Shown: positions 1 to 12,140, numbered from the stretch's first letter. The stretch: DNA of 64,000 nt from Argyresthia goedartella (GCA_949825045.1 OX463836.1:15352329-15416328); one strand, 5' to 3'. Translations and numbers: made by a program. The notes: generated by a model not told the origin, from the sequence alone.

Positions 1-2679
1 TAATGTAGATTTGCTTGTAGATACAACATTGAAACAACGATTAATAACTCTGTTCAAATCATTTAATTTATGTCATATATTTCTAGAGCCGACTTGAATT
101 ACACTTACCAGCCAAACCTGCTTAGATAACGTATTTTGTGACTGTTCACAAGTTTGTGTTTCACAAGTAAAAATGTAATTAACTGCTTACCCTCCGATCA
201 CAGTGGTCAAACAGTTTCATTCCCAATTGCCAGTAAAAATAGGACTGATCCATCATTTTATAGGCCTATTACATCCCATAGACTAGAGACGTATATGAAA
301 AAGTTAGATATAAATTTGCCAGTACCGGATTTTGATGAACAGAACCCAAACAAAATCTACTCAGACTTCTTCAGCATTATTCAGACAGAATTCAATAAAG
401 TTTTTAAATTAAAGAAAGTCAGTGACTACAACGGTAAATCTAAATTTAATGACTGGGCAACGTTTGGAATTCGTAAAAGTAGAGTTATCTTATATGACCT
501 TTATGAACAAAAAACCTATAACTTTGATCGAAAATTTCATGCCTACGTTAAAAAATATTCCAAAACTTTCAAGTTGGTTTGTAGAACTGCAAAAACTTTA
601 CACATTATTAGAAAAATTCAAAATTCAAATAATAGAATGAAAACAGTTTGGCAAATAATAAACCGCGAAACTGGCAAAGTTATACCAAGGGACAATGATT
701 TCTGCCTAAAGATAGGTGATGATGTTGTTAAATCCAGCGCTGATGTTGCTCGAGCTTTTGAAACATTCTTCACCAATGTACCCTTACTCACAACAGACCG
801 TCTAAATTCATCTCCATATGAAGCAGAGACTTTATTAAAAAATAACACTAGCGCCAGTAATGTATATTTAAAATTTCATCATGTATATCCCCAGGACATT
901 GTCAAAACGTTTAAATTACTTAACTTAAAAAATACGGAAGACCTGTGGGGTATATCAGTCAAAGTCATTGGTTCAGTAATTCTAGTTATAGCGCCACACT
1001 TAGCTTATATATTCAATAAATGTGTTGACGATGGGGCTTTCCCATACCTCATGAAACACAGTAAACTGATACCTCTGTTCAAGTCGGGAGATAAGGGTGA
1101 TCCTTCAAATTTCAGACCAATATCTGTTCTTCCAACACTAAGTAAAATATTTGAAAAGATTATACTCAATCAAATGCTCTCACACTTCAACCGCACAAAA
1201 CAACTCCATGCCAAATAATACGGTTTCACTAGGGGTAAATCGACTACGGATGCAGGTATTACCCTTATATCTCATATTTATTCTGCATGGGAGGCCGCAC
1301 AGGATGCTATCGGAGTTTTTTGCGAACTGTCGAAGGCGTTTGATTGTGTTGATCATAATACGCTATTAATTAAATTAAATCATTACGGAGTTAGAAATAA
1401 AGCGTTGGATCTACTAAGATCATACCTAAGCAATAGAATTCAAAAGGCAGAAGTTAACGGCGTAAAATCTGATGGATCGGGTGTTAAAATGGGCGTTCCA
1501 CAAGGTTCCATATTAGGCCCTTTCTTATTCCTGGTATATATTAATGATCTGCCTTTCATGGTGGAGAAATTAACTGACATAGTGTTGTTTGCTGATGATA
1601 CTTCACTGGTCTTCAAAATTGAAAGACAAAAAGGAGAATTTGATGATGTGAATGGTGTATTGTCTTTAACCTTGAATTGGTTCACAGTTAATAATTTATT
1701 GTTAAACGCTGGTAAAACCAAGTGTATCAAATTCTCACTTCCAAATGTCAGGCAAGTTGAGACCAGTTTAGTGTTAGACAACAGCACGTTAGAATTAGTA
1801 AATGATACGAAGTTTCTTGGAATAACCATTGATAGCAAATTGCAGTGGGGACCCCACATAGATAAATTGGCTGGTAAATTAAGTTCTGCGGCTTACGCTG
1901 TTAGGAACATCAGACAAAGCACGGATGTGGCTACATCTAGGCTAGTATATTTTAGCTACTTTCATAGTGTGATGTCCTATGGTATCTTGTTGTGGGGGAA
2001 AGCAGCGGATATTCAAACTATTTTTATTTTACAGAAAAGAGCTATTCGAGCAATTTATAATTTAAAACGAACAGACTCCTTAAGAGAGTTTTTTAATGAA
2101 ATTGACATACTAACAGTAGCTAGTCAATTTATTTTCGAAAATATAATGTATGTACGCAAGAACCTTACAACATTTTCCAAACTTAGCGATAGCTGTAATG
2201 TTTACCTAAGAAATAATCACAGACTATGTGCGCCCCGTTTTAGACTCGCAAAGATTAGCAATTCTTTCAAGGGTCAGTGAATTCTCTACTACAATAAGAT
2301 AGCTCTGGAGATTTTGAAATTGCCATTTGAGCAATTTAAAAAGCTTGTTAAAGCGACTTTGTCGAAAAAGGGATATTACAATGTTCAAGATTACTTAAAT
2401 GACAGGACTGTATGGGGTTAATTTGGCTCAACACAGACCTTTCTGTTTATAATTTTGTAATTATTTATTCCAGCTTATTAAATAAAAATAAATCATAATT
2501 GTATTAGTTAAGCACAACCTATTTTTAAAAGAGATCTAAAAATCAATCTGTGGGAGTTTCTACGCCCTTCTTCTCCCACAGTGGTCCAATGTAGAGAAGA
2601 GGCAAAAAATGACGTTTGCGAAGCATATGTAAATATCTACAGTAATAAAATACTTTTGAGTTTGAGTTTGAGTTTGAGT
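1..2679 (+). mobile_element. CR1-superfamily LINE, copy A (left end outside window)
   Basis: The 3' part of a non-LTR retrotransposon. It aligns almost base for base with copies B (18.5-23.5 kb), C (26.7-31.7 kb) and D (38.7-40.0 kb). It starts inside the endonuclease domain at the window edge, runs through reverse transcriptase and a 3' UTR, and ends in a TTGAG-type microsatellite tail at about 2654-2679. Short tandem tails in place of poly(A) are common in CR1/L2/Daphne-type LINEs. Right after the tail the sequence returns to a MULE transposase reading frame, so the LINE is inserted in that gene. The clade below CR1 superfamily is inferred. Confidence 0.85.
2..2421 (+). pseudogene. LINE ORF2 remnant (endonuclease end + reverse transcriptase), copy A
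   Basis: The window opens in the endonuclease (NVDLLVD matches the GDLNVDL box of copies B and C). A frameshift follows near 130-180, then one long frame from 154. That frame is broken by TAA at 1216-1218 and TGA at 2278-2280, and otherwise reads through to about 2421. Reverse-transcriptase landmarks are KAFDCVDH, GVPQGSILGP and FADDTS, followed by a thumb/connection region (GILLWGKAA). Copy A keeps the 71 bp around 1362-1432 that copies B and C lack. It is therefore the only copy here with an uninterrupted stretch between the AFD and GVPQG boxes. Non-functional. Confidence 0.88.
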
Positions 2680-2777
2680 AAAACTGACTTTAGATTATGA
2701 ACAAGCAGCTATGAAAGGTATTCAAACCGTATTTCCAGACACGATAGTAAAGGGTTGCTTTTTCCATTTTTGCAATA
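2680..2777 (+). pseudogene. MULE-type transposase, middle fragment
   Basis: A short reading frame directly after LINE copy A contains LDYEQAAMKG, then FPDTIVKGCFFHFCN. This matches the conserved core of insect MULE/FLYWCH-associated transposases (acidic 'D-[FY]-E-.-A' motif followed by 'GC.FHF'). It breaks off at 2777 where the 3 kb repeat begins. The continuation of the same protein is found at 8702, about 5.9 kb away. The N-terminal part must lie left of the LINE, outside the window. Confidence 0.7.
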
Positions 2778-5700
2778 TGTAACGGAAATGTAAAGATCTG
2801 AGACACATTTTTTTATTTGCTATAAAAAGTAGCAGGCGTTGGCAGGTTTGGGCAATGTGATTTAATTATTCAACTATGAACTGCAAAAAGAGAAGCCAAA
2901 TATTCTTAAACCAAACAAATAACGGTGATGTAAGATTGGTGTTGACCAATGCTCAATTAAGCGGCAAGATAAATTTGGTATAAACATTACTATGGAGATT
3001 AGTGGTTATTGATGGCATCGCAAATTTCACAAGGCCTCATATAAGCTCAAGTGGCTCATCGCGTTGTTACCAGACTTGAAATATTAAGGTTCGAGGTTCG
3101 ATTCTCCGTTGTCAACTTTTCTTTTTCTATTTTACTTTTGGTTTTGGTTAATTAATTTGTGGGGCCTTTCTGAATAGCTATTCGAGAGTGTCGGGTTTTG
3201 CTAATTAAATTTAAGTCCTAGAAGTTAATTGCTTATCATGCATCTTTGTAAATGTTTTCTACCTTGTTTAAACTACCGAATATGTCGTCACAGTAATTGC
3301 CTATTACTTCTATAATCGTCATTATTTATCTAGTCTAGAAATCTATACGTAGAATGCGCCAGATTAATTATGAAATAAAAAAGCGACATCTTTGAATGGA
3401 TGGTGTGACGAAACAAACATTTGGTTTATTTCTCAGTAGGTAGAAATATATTTTTTTTTAAAAAATCTCCAAAATGTGGATAAACTTTAAGAGCTATGAA
3501 ATAAGTTGTGAATCATAAATTTAAAATGAATATGGTTTAACTTCACCGTTGCTTTCAGTGGATGTCGAATTATGACCATTTTACACATTTGTGATGTTGT
3601 TTTGAAGTGTCGCATTTGCCATGGCTCATTCAATCGAAACTCATACGTAAGGGTGTTTAGTTACGATATTGTTTGGTGGGTCAAACAGATGCGTAGTTAG
3701 TTCAATGATGGAGGTACAGATGGCGGTCGATCGCCTTTAAATTCCAGATGGTTTAACTCAAATAAGAACTTTATTCACTATAACTGCAATAAGATGTTTT
3801 ATATAGAAAAAAAAATGAGTATTATTTTATTTAGATTATTTTATGATGTTATAGAGTCTATTTCTAGTTGAACTGTGTGATCTAAAATATCAAGTGTGTA
3901 TACGGTGTAGACCAGTAACAAATCAGAGCACTGAGTTTCGAAAGGAAACGAATTGAACCAATGAGAATGACTCGCGGAGTTTGAGATGGTGGTTTGGCGA
4001 GCATGTCTGGGGTAGGACGTTTTGGTGGGAAGAGAAAATATGAAAGGGATGGGTCGAGATGAGAGGGGGCTTTTTGTTGCTAGTCGTCGAGTGAAGTGTG
4101 AGTTAAGACTCAGAGGGGGAGCCATTCAGTCTCCGCGTCAAACTACTGTGACACACGCCTTTCGGGAATTCTATACAGTTCGATTCGCCGTTTTAGGCGT
4201 CTTGAACTGGGAGAGTTGTGATTGCGTGTTGCAGTGGATTTTCGTGAATGTCTGAAGCGCCGAGATATACCTCGGTTCCTATTCTTTAAATCAACCTACC
4301 CCAAATTCCAAAACTATCCTTGGGTCGTTAGATAAGAACTTGTAGGTAATTGATCTGAGTCTGAGTCTGGGCTTGGAGCGACCCTAAATTCCTTTTTCCT
4401 TCACCATAGGGTTCCTGGATTGGCTCTTAGGATATTCGAGGGCTAATCCTCTCCTCATTCCTTTCGAGTAGCGAGTTTTGAAATTCCCACACACACAGTC
4501 ATTAAACATACAATCACATTCAAATCAAACTCAACCATTTTCGAGTGGTGTCGATGATGGACGTGGTATAAAACTAGGATTTTAGACTAGGCTAGACAGG
4601 AGTTTAGTTGCGGCTAAACCTAGGTTGTCGAGGTTATGTAGTTAGGGAGACAAACACGATTATTTAGGTTTATGTAACAAACAAGTATCTGAAATTCGTA
4701 TGATTACAAATAATTACGTTATTTCCTTCTCACTCTTGAAATACCTAAATACTTATAAAACTATCTAAGAAACTAAATATTTTTTTGATTGTGGCTGTTT
4801 TGATCTTTCTTTTCTTGACTAATTTGTATATAAAATATCTGGATGAACATCAACATGGTTACGGAATAAAACTTAAGAGACGGGTAGGTGCAAATAAAAA
4901 TATCCCGTAACCGATCAACATACATGTTGGACTGATGGATGGGAGATATCACAATATCAAATCATATAAAAAAATATAACCCAAATAGTCAATATGTTGT
5001 TGATTGGCAGGTAAACTAACTCGAGAGGGATTTGAGTAGATTCAGGCGGTCTCTAGGTGCTGGTGTATTCAGTTGGCTATTTCCAGGTCTTCAGCTGTCT
5101 TAAAATAATGCGGTCACGTAGATTGTGTATGGGAATGAGTGGGAGGAGGATGGCCCCAAAACAGGTGAAAGATAACGCCAAAAGCGTACTAATGAACACA
5201 TAGTTAACCCTATGTTTACTTATAAATTGTGTTTACAATTTTGAGTGGTTGTAAGCATTATTTTATAAGATTTAAGCTTATTTTGCTTAGCTAAATCTAA
5301 CTTCGTCTGTCTTGGGTCCGTAGAACTCGGTTGACCTCTACTGGCGTCAGGCGGGGTTAAAGGGACCGACCTTAGGGCCCGTGTCCCTTCTGGACGTGAG
5401 CTCTAGCACAAACCCTCCTTTATAAACACATGTAATCGAAATGCCTTTTAAAAACGGTTATTTACTTGGAATTTATTCTAATAAGCACGGACTCGATAAT
5501 TATCAATATTTTTATGTCACTTATATTCATCACTGGCTGGGGAACCTCATGACGATACTGTTTAACCAAAACCACTCTAAAAAGAACTTTAGGTTCTTAC
5601 TATCACAACGTCTGCAATCCTACCCATAGACGATCACCCACTACTTTGACCAAATCATCTAAATAAGATAGTCGCAACCGTTGGTATTAGAATCTTTCCA

Positions 5701-5843
5701 ATTGGAGAAATATTCCAATAAAAATGCGTGAGGGTTAAATTCCGTCTGACATTAAATTAATGGTTAGCTGGTTATATCTTTAAATTTACTATTCATAGAA
5801 TCGTTCGGTTAACTCGTAGGGTTTTTACATATTATTTCAAAAC
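2778..5843. repeat. Unclassified 3 kb interspersed repeat, copy 1
   Basis: This stretch is very similar to 47809-51497, with scattered substitutions. One large length difference exists: about 610 bp at 49856-50462 is absent here near 4824. The shared block begins sharply at tgtaacgg in both places, and in both places the flank is a transposase reading frame. I see no protein of known family inside. It contains a tRNA-like A/B-box segment (3042-3107). It also contains a GC-richer stretch near 4000-4260 with 77- to 90-codon frames, different in length between copies, that I do not believe are genes. The right limit is where similarity to copy 2 ends. The inserted block itself may run to 8701. 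Confidence 0.8.
3038..3116 (+). repeat. tRNA-like segment (RNA polymerase III A and B boxes)
   Basis: The stretch taagctcaagtggctc resembles an A box, and ggttcgattctcc at 3095-3107 matches the B-box consensus GGTTCGANNCC. Spacing (about 50 bp) fits a tRNA or a tRNA-derived SINE head. A clean cloverleaf with a matching acceptor stem is not evident, so a tRNA-derived repeat or decayed tRNA is more likely than a working gene. The same segment occurs in copy 2 of the 3 kb repeat at 48061-48150. Confidence 0.5.
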
Positions 5844-6084
5844 TGTTGAATCCACTAGTTACCTATAATTATCACAAACGGAAAGTCAGAGGATCAACAG
5901 GTTATTTCAATAGCAGTACCTAGCTAGGTACTTACATATTTTATAATGTTAATTATATACAAGCCGCGCCACGAATAGAGTACGTTGGGCGACGTTTTGG
6001 CGGGAATTACTGCGCGAATGTACAGATATTGAAAGGTGACTACTGCGCATTCAAGGTGACCGCTCACAACGTGTGGCGTTACGG

Positions 6085-6345
6085 ATATATACCTATGGGT
6101 CGGCAGAAACCCTACCTACGAAGCCAGGGTTCGAGTCCCGGTGGGGACAAGTGTTTGTCCGGTGAGTGCGGATGTTTGTGCTCTGGTCATGGTTGTTTAT
6201 CTATCTAAGTTTAATATTTATCTATATATTTACGTGTTGTCTGGTGCCCGGGATGCGGGGAGTCCTGGTTTGGGGCTGGAACGATGGGTGTGGATAGTGT
6301 CCAAAGTATTATTATGTATCTGGGAAACCAAAAGATAGATAATGA
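6085..6345 (+). mobile_element. Lepidopteran-type SINE
   Basis: A B-box-like ggttcgagtcccgg lies at 6128-6141. It is followed by a tail with the order 'ctctggtcatggttgtttatc', 'ttgtctggtgcccgggatg', 'tggtttggggctggaacgatgggtgtgg', 'gtgtcc'. I recognise this arrangement from the shared 3' segment of tRNA-derived SINEs and RTE-type elements in Lepidoptera. The 5' limit is approximate. It is one of the better pointers to the host order. Confidence 0.65.
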
Positions 6346-6384
6346 TTCGAAGAATTCTTATAAGATACTTAGGTACCTACCTTA

Positions 6385-6535
6385 GTTAAAAGAATAAGGT
6401 GTTGTGGTTGTGATTCTGCCTACAATACGAGTAATCACGAGTTCGATTCCCGGCCGAGGACAATAGGATCAGAGTATGTGCCTATGTATAAACGCAATGT
6501 ATGTATAGTTTGTGTATTCTTTATGAGGGGAAGTA
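6385..6535 (+). mobile_element. Second tRNA-derived SINE-like repeat
   Basis: Begins near 'aaggtgttgtggttgtgattctgcc' and carries a B-box 'gagttcgattcccggccgagg' around 6429-6460, then a tail with 'cctatgtataaacgcaatg'. The head resembles tRNA-derived SINE heads common in moths. The boundaries are estimates. Confidence 0.45.
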
Positions 6536-6971
6536 ATGCGATGTTTTAATTAGGAAGTTTAATAGGAAATTCGTTTAATTAAATACCTATCTTTGTGAAA
6601 TACTTTCGTTAGCAAGTAGGTACCTAAATATATATTTGGTAGGACACGAATTGACATTGGCATATGACGTCATAGGGGTATGACGAAATGAATGTAGGTA
6701 TTAAATACGATTATGGAATTAACAATGCCTCGATAGATATCACGGGTTGTTGATTGAGCAGTTATAGTCATTGAACTACTAGCTCAATGGATATAGGTAC
6801 CTATTTATAGGTACATGGTTAGATAGAACGTTAGATTGAGGTTTCTAAGTAAATTACCTATGTAGAATAAGTACCCATACTTACTTATGTGTGGAAAGGA
6901 AGATATATTTTTATTGTTTTTAACCATGTTTCCGGGAGTACCTACCTATAATATAACGTGGGATATCGGTT

Positions 6972-6973
<2 letters not shown>

Positions 6974-7022
<49 letters not shown>

Positions 7023-7030
7023 TTATATAT
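6974..7030. repeat. (TA)n microsatellite
   Basis: Nearly pure TA dinucleotides over about 55 bp, with one interruption (tacata). Confidence 0.95.
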
Positions 7031-8701
7031 AATTAACTAGGTAATAAAATAATAGAATATTATGGGGTTCTCAATAGGGTATACTTATGTTTTACTAACA
7101 TTTTATTCCTTATTTATTTACTCCTATCCCTCTCCCTGTTAATGTCTGTTATTTAAAGGAATTTATCTACTTCTCGTATTAAGTAATATCTGTCCTTATA
7201 TACTCTATTTTCACCTGAATCCTAGATAAAGTCAGTCAACTGTCACATTATTCATATTTATGTCGAATGAAATTGAGAGTTTGAATTAATATTCAATTTG
7301 TGGTTATTCCAGCGACGTGGAATGAAGTTTGAAATATTAATAAAGCACTACATTGTAGTATTTGGAGTCAATGAGACTATAAACTTATTGAAAGTAGTTA
7401 CTGAGTTGCCTAATTTCTGCAACAACGTTTTCAATTTGATATGTTCGACTCGATGTCGAGAATTCAGAATTTAACTAAACAAACCTGCAATTCTCGTCTT
7501 AACTGAATGATGATAAAGGTTCAATTTCCGTAGACCTTGTATTGCAATCATGGAAGGCGGTCATGGTTAATTTTATTAATACAATAGTTATTAATTAATT
7601 ACCTTTGATCAAATTATGGAATAAGCCGTCGCAAAGCCACCGCCAATGTTCTCATAACGCCAGAATGAAGCAATAGAAGTACGGAAATTCACAGTTATGC
7701 TCTATTCAGATGTGCATATTTATATGACTATACGGATACATATACTTATATCTTCGCACTTTACGAAGTAACAATATCATGTTTGGATCTGCTGATGGTA
7801 GATTGAAGGTCAATTCATTAACCTTAAAATGAATCATGCTACTTACGCACTCCTATGGATGTGCAGAAATATTTTATACTTCATGCTATGCTTTTGTGCA
7901 TTACTAAAAGACAAATAAGTCTTTATTGAAACACATAACGTGTAACATAAACAACCAGTGAAACTTCATTGTGTATGTTTATAGTTTTCTATATGTGGAA
8001 GAATATTTAATATAATCTTACTACATAAATATCAGATATTGACTGATGAGACAGTTGAATGTCATTCACAAACTATAATCCCATCCTTATCGGTCATACC
8101 CCATCCCAACTCGGTGAATCTATGACTAAATCCAATTCAGAATACTTATACGTGACTCTTTTTATAAACGAGTATCAGAACTACAAATTAATTGATTTCG
8201 TAGAATTATATGGGTAGAAGACCGAATCAAGTGGTAGGGGTTTCTTCCCCAAAATTTTATGAATATCAAATTTTCCTTTTATTATTTTAATATTTATAAT
8301 TTTTATTTCATTTTAGTTAATACTCAAAATATACTATTACATTTTATTATATGAATCTGCTTTATAAGGTTATTAATCATTTAATGGATATTAATCTGTA
8401 TCATTCTTGTTAGTGGGGACATATTTTAGTATATATCTTTTATTGAAATTTAAAATTACTAAATATTCAATTTAAAACATTCCTTGGTTAAAATCTATTG
8501 TCAAAGTTGACAGCACTTCTTACTCATACCTCTAGAATTAGGGTTACTGGTTTCACAAGTAGTAGGAGTTCTAATTTACTAGACGATCTATTTTATTTGG
8601 CCATCACAATTAATAAGAGACTGCGTTTAAAAGAGGGGTGGACGATATATAGAGGGGGATGTTACAAATACCCTCTTTCGAAAATCAAAAGCACTTGACA
8701 T

Positions 8702-9158
8702 GAATTCAAGGATTCAAAGACGTCATGTAGCCCGTTGTGCCGGCTTAGCCCGTCTACCTTTAGCATTTATCAAGAATGGGTACGAGTATGCGATGAAAAG
8801 AAGCCCAACGGATGAAAAAAGTACAATATTTAACAAGTACTATCAAATTAAATGGATGAAAGACATCGGATTTGTCAAAAAGTGGTGCTGCGAAGCTGAG
8901 GAAATCCGAAATACAAACCCAGTTGAGGCATGGCACTCGCGAATCAATAAATATGTTGGAAGAAAAAACCCTAACCTGGCACAAATACTGAAAGTTTTAG
9001 AAAGGGAAACTAAGCTTCGTAATTTTAAACCTGCTATGAAAGTTAATAAAAATTATCAGGAAATCGATGAAGAGATTAAAAAAGCAATAGCAGAGTTATG
9101 TAATAACGAGATTACGTTCGGGCACTGTTTGGAGATCATTGCTCCATTTATGTATTAA
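8702..9158 (+). pseudogene. MULE-type transposase, C-terminal fragment
   Basis: An open frame of about 150 codons reads SRIQRRHVARCAGLARLPLAF, then NPVEAWHSRINKYVG and PNLAQILKVLERE. The WH motif preceded by an acidic residue and the downstream 'P.L..ilk.l..E' pattern fit the C-terminal half of MULE transposases. It continues the protein fragment at 2680-2777 directly: FHFCN there is followed by SRIQRR here. A candidate poly(A) signal (aataaag) follows near 9242. No zinc finger is seen in this part. The gene was already split by two insertions. Confidence 0.75.
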
Positions 9159-9342
9159 ATAAGCTCAGAATTATTGTTTTAAGGTAAGGTTAAGAGTATA
9201 TTTTTTGTTAAAGAAGTAATTTAGAATTTTATGTTTAATGTAATAAAGGTTTTTATTCCACTTCGTCAAAAATAAAGGCAATAATTTACGATTTGCATAT
9301 TTTTATTTCCTTCAATTTACTTTCGAAGATCTATACTTAAGA

Positions 9343-9529
9343 TGTTTACCCATCACAACGTAGCATACTATGACCGTGCTATAAACGTATGTGTCAAATA
9401 CATGAAAATGACGGACTGGTGACGGAACGGTCTGATGGGTAAGGTCTTATACGTTTCAATACAAATAGTACTTTTTTGCCGATTACGTTCCTAGCACGGT
9501 CATTGATGATACGTTGTGATAGGCAAACG
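9343..9529. mobile_element. Fold-back MITE
   Basis: Two arms of about 45 bp are imperfect inverted copies of each other. Left: tttacccatcacaacgtag then tgaccgtgcta. Right, read as reverse complement: tttgcctatcacaacgtat then tgaccgtgcta. They enclose about 95 bp with no coding frame. The whole unit is about 187 bp. No target duplication could be fixed by eye. Confidence 0.6.
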
Positions 9530-9674
9530 CCTTTATTGTTATTTTTTTCGTTCAGTTTTTGAAGTTAATTACGAAATTCGATTACTAAAACAGCAACCAA
9601 ATGCTTGTTTGATAACTATTTACAGTCAAATATGATTCATCTTTCGTACGAAAACCGAAAAAAAATCTTATTTC

Positions 9675-10560
9675 TTAGATAATTATTTTGTTGTATAAGT
9701 ATTTTGATAAGTTATCCATTTGATTGAGAACAACGTTACAACTGAATGACTTTACGTTGCCAGACAGTATCCACCCCAGCTGAGTCTGTTGTGCTATCGG
9801 GGCATGGAGCGGACCTTTGATAAGACCGTTCATGATAATCTCTGAATACACGCTGGCATCAAGCAGCAGGTCCGTGGGTTTTGATAGATTGTATTCAGGG
9901 TCCGCGAGGTTGATATTTTGGAGATGTGGCCATGATTGTTTGGCAAATGATGAGTTTGGCAAGTTGTTTATGACACGTGAAATGACAAGGGCTTGTGTTG
10001 TGAATTGATAATCTCCATATATTGAGTCACACTCTAGTGTGACCAAGCCCTTGCTAAGCTTGCTGCTCGGTCCAATTCCCGATATAGATGCAGCGTAGTG
10101 CTTTCTTGGTAATCCCAACATCTGAGTAGCCCTTTCTGATATTAGTGATATCTGGGACCCTTGATCCAATAGGGCCCGTAGCACGACGTAGGTGCCATCA
10201 GCAGATTTGACCCGGATTGATAGAGTTGTCAACAACATTTCTTCCTCATCCGTTGCGACATGATTAGCGCTATGTTGCCGGAGCAATGTTGCTGACGTTG
10301 AAGATCTTTGATGACGACTTTGCGCGGAGTAAATAGCCGCGTTATGAACGCATGTATTATGTGGGCCATTGCATTCTTTGCATTTCTTGTTCGATATACA
10401 ATCTTTGCCGTAATGTTTGTACAGACAATTCGGACAGATTTCCTTTTTATGAAGGGTGTCCATGATATATTCTGATGGCAGGTTTGCGAACTTAGGACAT
10501 TGATACTGGACATGATCTTCTGGGGCATGGATGTGAGCTACGTTTTCTTCGGGAAGATGT
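9675..10560 (-). pseudogene. BEL A: gag zinc knuckles and aspartic protease (DUF1758-type), truncated
   Basis: Two CCHC-like knuckles (CPNCLYKHYGKDC, CKECNGPHNTCVH) are followed by a retroviral-type aspartic protease core, LRALLDQGSQISLISE. The active site D-x-G is D-Q-G here rather than the usual D-S-G. The frame then runs through QTQLGWILSGNV, typical of the BEL protease/RT linker, and ends at a stop near 9675 where BEL similarity fades. It is separated from the upstream gag frame by a frameshift near 10560. The reading frame from 10463 to 9675 is itself open. Non-autonomous remnant. Confidence 0.85.
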
Positions 10561-11820
10561 TGCTACAACTTGATTGTTTCTTCGGTTGAACCTTCCTTTG
10601 TCAGGGAATGATTTCTGCTGTTGGTGTGATGGTTTTGCAGGTAGAGATTCCTTTTCCTTGCTGTTGATTGGCTCCAGTGCAGTGAATTTGGATTCCAGAT
10701 AGTCCATGAATTCTCCGAGTGTAGGAAGTTCCTTGGGAGACCTGCGGGATTCCTTGTAAACCTTGTACGTGTCCGCATCTAGCTTCTTTGATAGGAGATG
10801 AACTAGGAGTGGATCCCAGTTTTCCGTGTTAATCCCTAGATTTTCGATAGCATGGAGGCATTCGTTAGAGGTGTCGAATAACCTCTTGAGCTCGAACGAA
10901 GTTTGTCTTTGGACAACGGGTTGATTGAGGAGCATCTCGATTTGTTTGGTAAATAACATCTGAGGGTTGTTGTAGCGGTGATTTAGGATATCCCATGCAG
11001 CTTCATAGTTATCTGCGGTTACGTGAAGATGCTGTATAAGGCATTCAGCCTCACCTTTTATTTTTCCCTTTAGGTGTTGCATTTTCTGGGCGTTGCTGAG
11101 ATATATGTTCGTATGTATTGTCTCAGTGAACAGGTCGCAGAAGGTTGGCCACAATGTAAATTTTCCTGAGAAGGTGGGAATTTCAACTATAGGGACTGAC
11201 TCCCGCAGATGGGTTGTAGAACATAGTTTTCTGTTAAGCTGTTTCTTGATATCGTGGTGCATGCCTTCCTGGAACAGGAACTCCGCTTGATATTCGCAGT
11301 CTGATTCGCGCAGGATGCTGTCGATTCGTAGATGCAGGTCGTCGATGGTATTCCAGCGATGCTTAAGGCTCTTGAGCTCATCCTCAATCTCCCATTTCTC
11401 TTCGATTTTGGTGATATCGATACGATTTATTTGCCTTTGGAAGGCTCTCATATGAGCTCGCTGTTGCACTAGTAAGGCGTCAATTTCTGATGTAGTAGAT
11501 TTCTCCCCATCGTCGATAGTGATAACTGGTACCTCAAACTTCCTATCTGATGATTTGCTGGTCGAAGGAGTCATTGAGGGGGTAGCTACCGGTTTGACGG
11601 TTGTAATCATCCCTCTAGTAGCCCTGTAGAACTTCTCCATTTGTTGATAAATGTCCTTTTGGAAGTACTCCGATGTCCTCTCATCATACTTCAACAGTTC
11701 TTCATTGTTTTGGAGAAAGGCGGACCACAAACTGTCTAATGCTTCAAGTCTAGTAGTTAGGTACCCTGTAGTTTTCCTGCTGATACTATCTTTCTTGAAG
11801 TTGATACTAATTTACTCCAT
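10492..11820 (-). pseudogene. BEL A gag (DUF1759-type)
   Basis: The likely start codon is at 11820, but codon 3 is a stop (TAA at 11812-11814). The frame is otherwise open to 10492. It contains the DUF1759 signature of BEL gag proteins: VEIPTFSGKFTLWPTFCDLF, then AQKMQHLKGKIKGEA and YEAAWDILNHRYNNP. The C-terminal 20-odd codons after about 10560 are out of frame with the zinc-knuckle region, so a frameshift separates gag proper from the nucleocapsid/protease part. The upstream leader 11821-12140 is non-coding. Confidence 0.85.
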
Positions 11821-12140
11821 TTCGCTGATAAGCTCACTCTAGTGTGAGAATAAGGCTTCCATATTGATAGTTCTAATAAGTCTTCGTGAATTCCCGCAAC
11901 AGTATGGTGCACCTTGTTGTAGGTACAATTACGGCGATATTACGATTGATATTGGAGAAGCGATGATACGATGCGCCGACACCGTTGTGTGGCGGAAGCT
12001 TGATGACTCACAGTTCCTGGTTGATATGTTGATACTTGTGCTCTTGATTAGATTAGGTGTTCTTCTGATGGAGCACTATGATAATTGATGATGATGGCGC
12101 CGAATCACGTATCTCGCGCGATGGGTCCGTAGATCGAGAT

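Larger units (their letters stand above)
5844..8701. other. AT-rich stretch without genes, right part of the block splitting the MULE gene
   Basis: No coding frame with family resemblance is present. The region holds two SINE-like repeats (about 6.1 and 6.4 kb), a TA dinucleotide array (6.98-7.03 kb) and many taggtacct-type words. It is not matched by copy 2 of the 3 kb repeat, where sequence diverges after 51497. Whether it belongs to the same insertion or to several is unresolved. The MULE frame resumes at 8702. Confidence 0.5.

Noticed and set aside
1440..1859. 139-codon minus-strand frame repeated at 22253, 30494 and 38733
   Set aside because: Antisense of the conserved RT region. Its repetition only mirrors the LINE copies.
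3038..3116. Functional tRNA gene
   Set aside because: A and B boxes are present, but no consistent acceptor stem or cloverleaf, and it occurs in a dispersed repeat.
4022..4255. Small frame conserved in both copies of the 3 kb repeat (also 49053-49325)
   Set aside because: The two copies differ in length at the end and through amino-acid changes, with no known domain. More likely a GC-richer non-coding stretch.
5441..5629. 62-codon frame present in both repeat copies (also 51092-51280)
   Set aside because: Same length, but most of the differences between copies change amino acids. No sign of selection for protein.
6141..6338. 65-codon frame with a hydrophobic stretch
   Set aside because: Lies entirely inside a SINE-type repeat.
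2778..8701. Reading the whole block as an intron of the MULE gene
   Set aside because: A gt follows the left fragment and an ag exists near 8707, but the same repeat start is found in a piggyBac gene at 47809. An insertion is therefore the simpler explanation.
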